14,070 nucleotides of DNA from Clostridiales bacterium (GTDB taxonomy: Bacteria; Bacillota; Clostridia; Lachnospirales; WQUN01), in contig JAISWA010000233.1 in the NCBI GenBank assembly GCA_031271275.1, positions 1-14,070 of the forward strand, in the 5' to 3' direction. Below, piece after piece: positions 1-6,085 of the stretch. Positions within the stretch are counted from its first letter, which is position 1, and the number at the start of each line of letters is the position of its first letter. The notes beneath the pieces were generated by a model that worked only from the letters and a program-made list of their open reading frames with translations, did no database searches and was not told the origin of the DNA. The position numbers were made by a program, and so were the translations under genes.

Positions 1-1
1 G

Positions 2-277
2 GAGACCATATTCACCTCCATTGCGGATAACTTCCAAAAGACCTTTGACCCGGCGGAAATACACGCCATATCCGTAATGAGCATTGGCGCGAGAACCTCT
101 TTATTCGCCGAGTTTTACCAGCACGGGAATATGAGCATCGACCGGTGCTGCCACTATATGATGTATTTGATGGGCGTGTTTTCGAAACTTGACGAGGCGA
201 CGATTATGCGAAATATTCAACGCGCCTTTGATTTTGCGGACAGCCACGAGTTCCCCCGTATTCCGCTGTTTGAGTAG
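2..277 (+). CDS. C-terminal fragment of a helical protein, possibly a TetR/AcrR-type regulator (5' end outside window)
   Basis: An open frame enters from the left edge and ends at TAG 275-277, giving 91 residues. It has no stop upstream, so the true start lies outside the window; the ATG at 77 is internal. The visible part looks all-helical, with segments such as ETIFTSIADNFQKTF and RNIQRAFDFADSHEF. There are two Cys-Cys-His and Met-Met-Tyr stretches in the middle. Its size, helical character and lack of catalytic motifs would fit the ligand-binding C-terminal half of a TetR-family repressor. The DNA-binding half is not visible, so this is a guess. No terminator hairpin with a U tract is seen after the stop. 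Confidence 0.5.
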   Translation, partial: ETIFTSIADNFQKTFDPAEIHAISVMSIGARTSLFAEFYQHGNMSIDRCCHYMMYLMGVFSKLDEATIMRNIQRAFDFADSHEFPRIPLFE

Positions 278-508
278 ACGCCTTAACCGGCGGGGGAGCT
301 TGGAGGGCAAAAAAAGTACGCCGCAAAGACTACCGTTAAGTAGGTATTGTGCTCATCGTTTCCTTATGCGCGCCGCGCTGTAAAATTATTGCGCGCGTTA
401 TATCTCATATTAAATAACACATATAATCATTTACCCCAATATTTATCTGCCTGTTTAACTTCAATTTAATATAATTTTGTATGCGTTGCCGCCTCTCTTT
501 TGATTATG
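278..508. other. intergenic stretch with no recognised gene
   Basis: This stretch lies between the partial gene and the first inverted-repeat element. It starts GC-rich and becomes strongly AT-rich from about 385 to 480. A TATAAT hexamer is present at 470-475, but no convincing -35 box sits at the right distance. Short ORFs in it look random. I see nothing else that can be supported. Confidence 0.5.
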
Positions 509-794
509 GCGAATCAACTTAATTTTTGACCATCGGAAGCGTTAATGCATTGTGGTGAACGGACGTAGCGTTTTCGGAAAAGAACCCGACGAACAAGGGC
601 GGCGCGTTTTGAAATCCGCGAATGGTTTAATCGCGGATTTCGGCACCGGTTTCGCGAAGCGAAACTTCCGGGAAAACGCAGGGAGTGAACCGTTTACAAT
701 AAGGAACCCGACGAACAAGGGCGCGCGCAGCGCGTTTTCGCGAAGCGAAAATTCCGAGCATAGCTGACGATGGTTACATCTAAAGTTGATTCGC
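509..794. mobile_element. MITE-like element A, copy 1 (286 bp)
   Basis: The element is bounded by perfect 12-bp terminal inverted repeats, GCGAATCAACTT at 509-520 and AAGTTGATTCGC at 783-794. The inverted similarity continues inward: GACCATCG near the left end matches CGATGG near the right end. A 109-bp relative lies at 13259-13367 and shares both ends almost base for base. Copy 1 has about 177 extra bp in the middle. That insert holds a perfect 11-bp stem-loop (611-621 with 631-641), two TTTCGC-GAA-GCGAAA palindromes (649-665 and 735-751) and one copy of a 19-bp direct repeat also found at 582-600. No transposase frame is present, so it would need help in trans. The flanks show TAT at 505-507 and 795-797, but a target duplication is not certain. 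Confidence 0.75.
582..722 (+). repeat. 19-bp direct repeat pair inside element A
   Basis: The sequence GAACCCGACGAACAAGGGC occurs exactly at 582-600 and 704-722, 122 bp apart. The first copy is at the point where the shorter relative at 13259 lacks the internal segment. This suggests that the 177-bp length difference arose by recombination or slippage around this repeat. Confidence 0.75.
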
Positions 795-821
795 TATATA
801 ACCCGAAGGATATCGGTTGAC

Positions 822-951
822 GGCAACCTCTGTAAACTCAAAAAGAAACGGGCGCGAGGAGGACGTGAGCGCAGCGAACGCCCGCACGAGTGGATTTTTT
901 GCAGAGGCAAAAAATCCGCAGCGACCGTTTCATCCGTTAATAGAGGTTGCC
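822..951. mobile_element. MITE-like element B (130 bp)
   Basis: Imperfect terminal inverted repeats bound this element: GGCAACCTCTGTAAAC at 822-837 and GTTAATAGAGGTTGCC at 936-951. The first 10 bp are perfect, 14 of 16 match overall, and a further GAAACGG match lies inside. A perfect 11-bp hairpin with the four-base loop AGAG sits in the right half (892-902 with 907-917). There is no coding capacity. The flanks show TGA on both sides, offset by one base on the left, so a target duplication is not certain. Only one copy is in the window, so mobility is inferred from structure only. Confidence 0.55.
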
Positions 952-1023
952 TGAAACTTTTCCAGTTTTTCATCAGCATACAAAAACGGGCGGCGGAAAA
1001 AATATAATTTATCAGCAAACCAA

Positions 1024-1098
1024 CTGTCATTCTGAGCGAAGCGAAGAATCCTACACGCATAAAGCAAAAGATTCTTCGCCTGCGGCTCAGAATGACAG
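1024..1098. repeat. palindromic repeat C, copy 1 (TCATTCTGAGCGAAGCG family)
   Basis: The 75-bp palindrome starts with CTGTCATTCTGAGCGAAGCG at 1024 and ends with the near-complement, finishing AGAATGACAG at 1098. The arms are about 27 bp with a loop of about 20 bp. Two more members of the family are at 4601-4680 and 8329-8403. From memory, closely similar repeats occur in many unrelated bacterial genomes. This copy is plain, without the tandem expansion seen in the other two. Confidence 0.8.
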
Positions 1099-1112
1099 CG
1101 GACAACGTATAG

Positions 1113-1255
1113 TATTACCGTTGTACAGATGTAATTTTTGCTTGCTATTCGGGCAGAGCGTTCGCTCCGCTCGCGGTTTTTCTTTGAAAAACCGCTGGTT
1201 CGCTCACTGCCCTCATTTGACGCTTCGCAAAAATCGTGAATTGACAACGGTAATA
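1113..1255. mobile_element. MITE-like element D (143 bp) with ATAG target duplication
   Basis: Terminal inverted repeats TATTACCGTTGT (1113-1124) and ACAACGGTAATA (1244-1255) are perfect over 12 bp. Inside them AATTTTTGC and its complement GCAAAAAT continue the symmetry. The centre folds into a long hairpin: GGGCAG (1151-1156) with CTGCCC (1207-1212), and inside it a perfect 10-bp stem GCGGTTTTTC/GAAAAACCGC (1173-1182 with 1186-1195) with a TTT loop. The element is flanked on both sides by ATAG (1109-1112 and 1256-1259), as expected for a 4-bp target duplication. The right duplication overlaps the start of the Shine-Dalgarno sequence of yqzL. Confidence 0.7.
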
Positions 1256-1269
1256 ATAGGGGGAAAAAC

Positions 1270-1419
1270 ATGTCAAGCAAGGAATTATACTGGAACCTGT
1301 TTACCGAGTCAGGCGACCCGACCGCGTACATGGAATACCGGAGACAAGATTCCCCGCAGAAAAAAAATAAGGGAAACGGCAACCGGCCCGGGGGGACGCC
1401 CGGCGGCGGGGCGGCGTGA
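1270..1419 (+). CDS. yqzL: YqzL family small protein
   Basis: This 49-residue protein starts at ATG 1270, five bases after an AGGGGGA ribosome-binding site (1258-1264). It stops at TGA 1417-1419, and the stop overlaps the GTG start of recO in the sequence GTGA, a typical sign of translational coupling. The N-terminal half, with YWNLFTESGDPTAYMEYRR, matches the YqzL pattern (aromatic, then F-x-x-T/S-G-D/N-x-x-x-Y). YqzL is the tiny protein encoded just upstream of recO in Bacillus and many other Bacillota. The C-terminal half is a low-complexity Lys/Asn then Gly/Pro tail. No biochemical function is established for the family. The position and motif make the call fairly safe. Confidence 0.8.
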   Translation: MSSKELYWNLFTESGDPTAYMEYRRQDSPQKKNKGNGNRPGGTPGGGAA

Positions 1420-2177
1420 AAACCGTAAAGGCGCGGGGCGTCGTCCTGCGGGAGTACGAGGCGGGCGAGTCGGACAAGCGGCTGATTCTGCTGTGTAAAG
1501 GGCTTGGAAAACTTAACGTATACGCCCGGGGGGCGCGTAAACCCAAGAGCAAGTTTATGGCTGCCGCGCAGCTTTTTACCTACGGGGATTACGTGCTCTC
1601 CGACGGCGGGTCGTTCCAGGCGCTGGCGCAGGCGGAAATCATCGAAAACTTTTTTACTATCCGCGAGGATTATGAAAGTTTAAGCTGCGCCCATTACATA
1701 GCCGAAATCTGCGAAAAGTCCGTACTGGAAAGCAACCCCGCGGACGATTTGCTGTTGCTGCTGCTCAAGTCGCTTTCGCTGCTTAATAAAAAAAATGACA
1801 GGATACCCGCCAAGCAAATCCGCTTGGTTTTTTTGTTCCGGTTTTTCGCGTGGTACGGGATAGCGCCGGAAACGGAAAGCTGTTCCGTCTGCGGCGGGCA
1901 GGTTCAGCCCGCCGGGGAAATGCCCGAAGGTGAAAACGCGCGCATCCCCTTCGCGGACGAAGGGATATGCTGCCCGAAATGCGGCGGCAAAAAAACGCGC
2001 AAAACTTTTTTGTCCCCGGCGGGGCTTGAGGCGCTGCGCCACATATTAAACGCCGGCTTGCCGGAGTCGTTTCAGTTTAAGGCAAGCGGGCGGGTGACGG
2101 CGGAATTGTCCGCCGGGGGGAAATTATTCTGGGAAAGCCATTTCCAGACGAAGTTAAGGTCGGAGGAGTTTTTATAA
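1416..2177 (+). CDS. recO: DNA repair protein RecO
   Basis: RecO helps load RecA onto SSB-coated single-stranded DNA in the RecFOR pathway and anneals complementary strands. The 253-residue length is normal for the family. The start is GTG 1416, overlapping the yqzL stop. Residues 1-78 form the OB-fold domain (KTVKARGVVLREYEAGESDKRL, then a beta-rich stretch with ARGARKPKS). A helical domain follows. A zinc-binding module is given by C156-x-x-C159 and C186-x-x-C189 (CSVCGG and CPKCGG), the usual Cys4 arrangement of Gram-positive RecO. The stop TAA is directly followed by the ATG of tagA. The gene appears intact, with no frameshift. Confidence 0.95.
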   Translation: MKTVKARGVVLREYEAGESDKRLILLCKGLGKLNVYARGARKPKSKFMAAAQLFTYGDYVLSDGGSFQALAQAEIIENFFTIREDYESLSCAHYIAEICEKSVLESNPADDLLLLLLKSLSLLNKKNDRIPAKQIRLVFLFRFFAWYGIAPETESCSVCGGQVQPAGEMPEGENARIPFADEGICCPKCGGKKTRKTFLSPAGLEALRHILNAGLPESFQFKASGRVTAELSAGGKLFWESHFQTKLRSEEFL

Positions 2178-2897
2178 ATGAATAAAGAAGTGAATATTCT
2201 CGGCGTGCCCTTTGATTCCATGCCGAAAGCCGAGGCGTTGGAAATTTTGCGCCATTTTTTAACTGAAAATAAAAATCACCTCGTCGTGACCCCCAACCCG
2301 GAAGCGGTGATGTTGTGCAAACGGGACGAGGGCTTCAAGCGGGCGGTGCTTGGCGCGGATTTGCGCTTCGCCGACGGCATAGGCATTATTATCGCCTCAA
2401 AAATCATCAAAGACCCCATACCGGAACGCGTAAGCGGCTGTGACACGGCGTTCGCGTTTTTGCAGTCCGTCGCGCCCCACGGGAAAACCGTGTACCTGCT
2501 TGGCGCCGCGCCCGGCGTGGCGGAAGCGGCTAAAATAAATCTGGAAAAAAGCTGCCCCGGCTTGCGCGTTACGGGGATTCACCACGGATATTTTAACGGG
2601 GAAGAAGAAGCGGGCGTCTTGGAAGAAATAAAAACCCTGCGCCCGGACGTGCTGATACTCGGGATGGGAATGCCGCGACAGGAAAAATGGGCGGCGGCGC
2701 ACAGGGATTTGCCCGCGCGAATCACTTTTTGCGCGGGGGGTTCCATCGACGTGTGGGCGGGCAAAGTCAAGCGCGCCCCGGAGTGGATGCGCCGCGCCGG
2801 TCTTGAGTGGCTGTACCGGCTCGCGTCCCAACCGGTTCGCGCGAAACGGATGCTTGATTTGCCGAGGTTCCTGGCGGCAATAATACTGAAGGGATAA
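2178..2897 (+). CDS. tagA: WecG/TagA/CpsF family (GT26) glycosyltransferase
   Basis: The 239-residue protein belongs to the GT26 family. TagA/TarA adds N-acetylmannosamine to undecaprenyl-diphosphate-GlcNAc in the first committed step of wall teichoic acid linkage-unit synthesis, at the inner face of the membrane. Family signatures are TPNPE (38-42), the FADG motif with the likely catalytic Asp66, LLGAAPG (107-113), GMGMPRQEKW (162-171) and GGSIDVWAGKVKRAPEW (187-203). The Arg-rich C-terminal tail (RRAGLEWLYR, then QPVRAKRM) corresponds to the membrane-contacting appendage of the family. It starts at ATG 2178 with no gap after recO; GGAGGAG at 2161-2167 is the ribosome-binding site. The substrate could differ (other wall or capsule polymers). 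Confidence 0.9.
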   Translation: MNKEVNILGVPFDSMPKAEALEILRHFLTENKNHLVVTPNPEAVMLCKRDEGFKRAVLGADLRFADGIGIIIASKIIKDPIPERVSGCDTAFAFLQSVAPHGKTVYLLGAAPGVAEAAKINLEKSCPGLRVTGIHHGYFNGEEEAGVLEEIKTLRPDVLILGMGMPRQEKWAAAHRDLPARITFCAGGSIDVWAGKVKRAPEWMRRAGLEWLYRLASQPVRAKRMLDLPRFLAAIILKG

Positions 2898-2920
2898 TAC
2901 GCGTCACCCGCTCGTTATCC
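2892..2920. other. small hairpin across the convergent tagA / ATPase stop codons
   Basis: GGATAA (2892-2897) pairs with TTATCC (2915-2920), and inside it GCG (2901-2903) pairs with CGC (2909-2911). A symmetric 3x3 internal loop and the loop TCACC complete the fold. It spans both stop codons of two genes only 6 bp apart. There is no U tract, so it is not a standard intrinsic terminator, but no other terminator candidate is seen between the two convergent operons. Confidence 0.3.
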
Positions 2921-3593
2921 GCCCGTCCTCCACGCGGATGATGCGACCCGCCCGGTCGGCGATATGGATGTCGTGGGTTATCATCACGATGGAGCGGCCT
3001 TCGGCGTTAAGCTCCCGCATAAAATCCAACACTTCGCTCCCCGTTTTTTGGTCAAGGGCGCCGGTGGGTTCGTCCGCGAGTATCAGCGAGCACCCGCCGA
3101 CCAACGCGCGGGCGATTGCCACGCGCTGCGCCTGCCCGCCGGAAAGTTCCGAGGGTTTGTGCTTAAGCCGGTCGCCAAGCCCCACGCGCTCCAACGTCTC
3201 TCTCGCCTTTTTCTTCGCCGCGCGGTAGCGGGTCCCCTGCATCAGCAGCGGCAGCGCCACATTGTACAGCGCGCTGTATTTGGGAATCAGGTTGAATTTT
3301 TGAAAGACGAAGCCGATTTTCGCGTTGCGCAGCTTCGCCCACTTCCGTTCCTTCGCGCCGGCGACGGACTCGCCGTCCAGGAAATACGCGCCGGAATCGG
3401 CGGAGTCCATCAGCCCGATGATGTTCATCAGCGTGGTTTTTCCCGAGCCCGACGGCCCCAGTATCGCCACGAATTCCCCGCGCCTGATTTCCATATCTAT
3501 GCCGGAAAGGGCGTTGAGTTTGTTCTGTCCTTTCCCGTAGGACTTATAAATCCCTTCCATTTTAATGACGGGAGGCGGAAAGTTGTTATCCAT
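2904..3593 (-). CDS. ABC transporter ATP-binding protein (MacB/LolD type)
   Basis: This is the cytoplasmic ATPase that powers the export system encoded upstream. Its 229 residues contain every ABC motif: Walker A GPSGSGKTT (46-54), Q-loop Gln98 (FVFQKFNLIP), signature LSGGQ (150-154), Walker B LILADE (170-175), D-loop ALD (179-181) and switch His207 (MITHD). The closest families are MacB, LolD and the YknY/SalX-like ATPases that pair with FtsX-type permeases. It starts at ATG 3591-3593 (reverse strand) with AAAAAGGAGT seven bases upstream, 18 bp after the stop of the lipoprotein gene. In many such operons the ATPase gene is next to the permease gene; here the lipoprotein gene and a repeat block lie between them. 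Confidence 0.93.
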   Translation of the reverse strand: MDNNFPPPVIKMEGIYKSYGKGQNKLNALSGIDMEIRRGEFVAILGPSGSGKTTLMNIIGLMDSADSGAYFLDGESVAGAKERKWAKLRNAKIGFVFQKFNLIPKYSALYNVALPLLMQGTRYRAAKKKARETLERVGLGDRLKHKPSELSGGQAQRVAIARALVGGCSLILADEPTGALDQKTGSEVLDFMRELNAEGRSIVMITHDIHIADRAGRIIRVEDGRITSG

Positions 3594-3611
3594 GCCATAC
3601 TCCTTTTTATA

Positions 3612-4457
3612 TTACGGAATCGGGGCTTCTATTACTTCGATGTCAAATTCCCTCGTTTCCCCGCCGCCTTGGGCAGCGCCGGGCCCGCCGAAGAAAAACA
3701 TGTCGCCCTCCCCGTTTGCCTGCCCGGGGAAGCCGCCTTCCGCGTTAAACCGCATTCCCGCGCCCGTTGAAGGTTGTTTTACCACCTTCGCCACCGTCTC
3801 GTTGTCGGAAGCGTAGGTCACTTGAATCACGTCGCCCGGCTTTAATTTTTCCAAGCTTATTTCCGACTCGGTCGGCCCGTTTTCGCCGCTCTCCGCAGAA
3901 GCCTCCATAACCGGAGCCCCCGCCGGGATAATAATATCTCTAACCTCGCCGGTCAGCCCGCGTCCCCCTCCCGGGAAACCCTCGGGCATACCCTCCGGCA
4001 TTTCAAACGTGAACCCTTCCGGCATTCCCTGGGGCATACCGTCCTCGCCCGCCGGAAATCCGCCTTCGCCGTTCTGTGGCGGCTGAGGTCCGCCGCCGTT
4101 TTGTTCAAACTGCTCGCGCAAGGCGCTCCGTTCTTCTTCGGTTAGCTCCATTCCCGGCGCGCCGCCGTTTTGCTCCATACGCTCCCGGATATCCGTCCTC
4201 TCCTCTCCCGTCATGGGCGGTATTTCCCGTTCTTCCATTAAGTTGAGCGTAATCATATTCCCCACGGTCTCCACAATTTCGCCGAGGATAATTAGGCGCT
4301 CAGTCTCGGATGGCGCTCCGGCTTCTCCGCCGGAACCCGCCTGTACTTCGCCGCCGGGGTTGGCGGCGCTCACCGCGTTTGCGGTCGCGCAGCCGGTCAG
4401 CCCGAGGGATAGTGATGATATAACGAACACAAGCGCGGTCAATTTTTTCACAGTCAT
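3612..4457 (-). CDS. low-complexity lipoprotein of the MacAB-like operon
   Basis: The 281-residue protein has an N-terminal lipoprotein signal: MTVKK, a hydrophobic core and LTGC with the lipid-anchored Cys23. It is therefore expected on the outer face of the membrane. Two short beta-type stretches (ERLIILGEIVETVGNMITL, 53-71, and LEKLKPGDVIQVTYA, 202-216) look like parts of an OB-like or YknX-associated domain. They are separated by a low-complexity insert. The insert holds a duplicated unit of 22 residues (82-103 and 104-125, both with EER-x(4)-RE-x(2)-EQNGG-x-P) and then an M-P-E-G-rich stretch at 141-163. The C-terminal part is Gly-rich. It starts at ATG 4457 with AAGGAGG seven bases upstream. 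The operon position suggests an accessory role in the exporter. I do not recognise a named family. Confidence 0.8.
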   Translation of the reverse strand: MTVKKLTALVFVISSLSLGLTGCATANAVSAANPGGEVQAGSGGEAGAPSETERLIILGEIVETVGNMITLNLMEEREIPPMTGEERTDIRERMEQNGGAPGMELTEEERSALREQFEQNGGGPQPPQNGEGGFPAGEDGMPQGMPEGFTFEMPEGMPEGFPGGGRGLTGEVRDIIIPAGAPVMEASAESGENGPTESEISLEKLKPGDVIQVTYASDNETVAKVVKQPSTGAGMRFNAEGGFPGQANGEGDMFFFGGPGAAQGGGETREFDIEVIEAPIP

Positions 4458-4470
4458 AATATTGCCTCCT

Positions 4471-4610
4471 TGTAGTAAGTGCTGTCATTTTGCGGTAAGC
4501 ACTGTCATTCTGTAGTGATCGCTGCCATTCTGTAGTAAGCGCTGTCATTTTGTAGTAAGCACTGCCATTCTGTAGTGATCGCTGTCATTTTGCAGTAAGC
4601 ACTGTCATTC
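4471..4610. repeat. tandem array, 7 x 20 bp (left arm of expanded palindrome C)
   Basis: Seven units of exactly 20 bp follow each other, with consensus TGTAGTAAGCACTGTCATTC. The second half of the unit, CTGTCATTC, is the outer end of the palindrome that follows at 4601. Units 3 and 6 share the variant TGATCGCTG, which hints at a 60-bp higher-order step. The array begins right next to the Shine-Dalgarno sequence of the lipoprotein gene (CCTCCTT at 4465-4471 on this strand). Confidence 0.9.
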
Positions 4611-4680
4611 TGAGCCGAAGGCGAAGAATCCATCAAACGTAAAAGCGGAAGATTCTTCGCTTCGCTCAGAATGACGAGGG
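4601..4680. repeat. palindromic repeat C, copy 2 (core of the expanded block)
   Basis: The left arm starts at ACTGTCATTCTGAGCCGAAG and runs to AAGAATC at 4630. The right arm, GATTCTTCGCTTCGCTCAG at 4651-4669, continues to GAATGAC. The loop is about 20 bp. It is the same family as 1024-1098 and 8329-8403. It would form a strong hairpin in the mRNA between the permease and lipoprotein cistrons. Confidence 0.85.
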
Positions 4681-4782
4681 CTTCGCTCAGAATGACAAGG
4701 GCTTCGCTCAGAATGACAAGGGCTTCGCTCAGAATGACAAGGGCTTCGCTCAGACTGACAAGGGCTTCGCTCAGAATGACAG
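4660..4782. repeat. tandem array, 6 x 21 bp (right arm of expanded palindrome C)
   Basis: Units start at 4660, 4681, 4702, 4723, 4744 and 4765. Each begins CTTCGCTCAGAATGAC followed by AAGGG; the first has GAGGG, the fifth has one base change, and the last is cut short at 4782. The unit is the right arm of the palindrome plus a short linker. Because 21 is a multiple of three, a meaningless repetitive reading frame (MTRASLR repeats) runs through it. I regard that frame as an artefact. Confidence 0.9.
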
Positions 4783-4804
4783 CCTTCGCCGTGATACGGT
4801 TCTT

Positions 4805-6085
4805 TTATTCCGCGTTCAGCGCTTCTATGGGTTTAAGCTTCGAAGCCTTGTGGGCGGGGTAATACCCGAAGAAAACCCCGGTCGCCGCCGAAAACAGGAA
4901 CCCCAACAGCAGCCCGTACAGCGATGCGCTGTATTCCACGTTCAGATAACTTAGGAACACCGGCGCGAAATAACTCAGCGCGATCCCGAACAGCCCGCCG
5001 AACACGCTGATAAACACCGCTTCCAGTAAGAATTCCGAGAGTATGACAAACCGCGAGGCGCCGATGCTTTTCAAAATCCCGATTTCCCGGGTGCGTTCCT
5101 TCACCGCCACCATTAGCACGTTCATAATGCCAATGCCGCTTACGATCAGCACAATCGCCGCCACCACCATCAGCAAATTGCTCATGGTATCGGAGGTTTC
5201 CAACGCGGAGGACAGCGTGCTCCCCGCGTCCACCACGCTGTAGGTGGTGTAGTCCCCCACGGTTTCAAATATATATTCCTGTATTTCCGCAATCGCGTCC
5301 TTGACCGAGCCGATGTCGTAGGCGCGCGCCACGAAGGTGGTGGACGCTACGGAGTCGATCATCGCCACGTTGATTCCGCCCCGCGCCCCCGACCCGCCGG
5401 AGGTATACTTAATCGCCACGTCGTAAGGGATGTACGCCATGTCGTCCGGCGTGCCGGAACCGCCGCCCCGGGCGCTTGCCGTAACCCCGCCGGAGCCGCC
5501 CACCCGTTCCAGTATGCCCGCCACCGTAAAGGACAGCCCCTTGATTAAAACCTTCTCGCCGATATAATCCGCAAAATCCTCGCCGAACAGGTTCAGCGCC
5601 ACGTTGTACCCCAACACCGTCACTTTGTTGCGCAAAATGCCGTCGTCGTCGGTGAACATTTCGCCGTATCCGGCGTTCAGGTTGGTGATGGCGGCGTAGG
5701 ATTCGGTGATGCCCTGCACGCTGATGGTTTCGCTGTTGGCGCCGTAAGCCACCGGGCTGGAAGTGGCGGTGCTTACGCCTACGTCCTTCACATGGTTCAG
5801 CACTTCCGGCATTTCCATGGCGAGGTCTTTCGTCAGCGATTTGCCCGCCGAGGGACCGTTGGGGCCCATGCTCATGCGGACGCCGCCGCTGCGGGTGATG
5901 GTAATCGTCTCCACCGAAAGCCGCTTGTACTGCTCCGTCACCGCGTCGGAGCTCGCCTTTCCAATGCCCACCACCATGATGATGGTGAACGTGCCGATGA
6001 TAATGCCGAGGGATGTCAGGAACACGCGGAATTTGTTGGACGCCACGGAAAACATCATGCTGCGGAATATTTCAAAGGGTTTCAC
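4805..6085 (-). CDS. MacB/FtsX-type ABC transporter permease
   Basis: This membrane subunit of the exporter has 426 residues. An N-terminal membrane segment (about 23-44, TSLGIIIGTFTIIMVVGIG) is followed by a large extracytoplasmic MacB-type domain (about 45-300). Three C-terminal membrane segments lie near 303-327, 346-376 and 390-411. The hallmark FtsX motif VKERTREIGILKSIGAS is at 328-344. The ATPase is encoded separately, as is common for Gram-positive MacB-like systems (YknXYZ-like). The start is GTG 6083-6085 (reverse strand), overlapping the stop of the adaptor gene by 4 bp, so the two are translationally coupled. The extracytoplasmic domain holds unusual Gly/Ser-rich loops such as VGGSGGVTASARGGGSG. 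The family exports peptides, lipoproteins or small toxic compounds; the substrate cannot be read from the sequence. Confidence 0.92.
   Translation of the reverse strand: MKPFEIFRSMMFSVASNKFRVFLTSLGIIIGTFTIIMVVGIGKASSDAVTEQYKRLSVETITITRSGGVRMSMGPNGPSAGKSLTKDLAMEMPEVLNHVKDVGVSTATSSPVAYGANSETISVQGITESYAAITNLNAGYGEMFTDDDGILRNKVTVLGYNVALNLFGEDFADYIGEKVLIKGLSFTVAGILERVGGSGGVTASARGGGSGTPDDMAYIPYDVAIKYTSGGSGARGGINVAMIDSVASTTFVARAYDIGSVKDAIAEIQEYIFETVGDYTTYSVVDAGSTLSSALETSDTMSNLLMVVAAIVLIVSGIGIMNVLMVAVKERTREIGILKSIGASRFVILSEFLLEAVFISVFGGLFGIALSYFAPVFLSYLNVEYSASLYGLLLGFLFSAATGVFFGYYPAHKASKLKPIEALNAE

Noticed and set aside
368..395. GCGCGC inverted repeat as a terminator of the first gene
   Set aside because: The stem is short with a long AT-rich loop and no U tract, and it is more than 90 bp after the stop.
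1241..1246. Perfect TTGACA at the right end of element D as a -35 box for yqzL
   Set aside because: At 17-bp spacing the -10 position would be AAAAAC, directly before the start codon, so it cannot serve yqzL.
947..1498. 183-codon frame across elements B, C and D into recO
   Set aside because: It crosses three inverted-repeat elements, has no family resemblance and ends inside recO in another frame.
4471..4782. Possible CRISPR array
   Set aside because: The units are directly adjacent 20- or 21-bp repeats without unique spacers, and no cas genes are nearby.
4671..4862. Plus-strand reading frame of MTRASLR repeats
   Set aside because: It arises only because the DNA repeat unit is 21 bp. It has no ribosome-binding site and overlaps the 3' end of the permease gene on the other strand.
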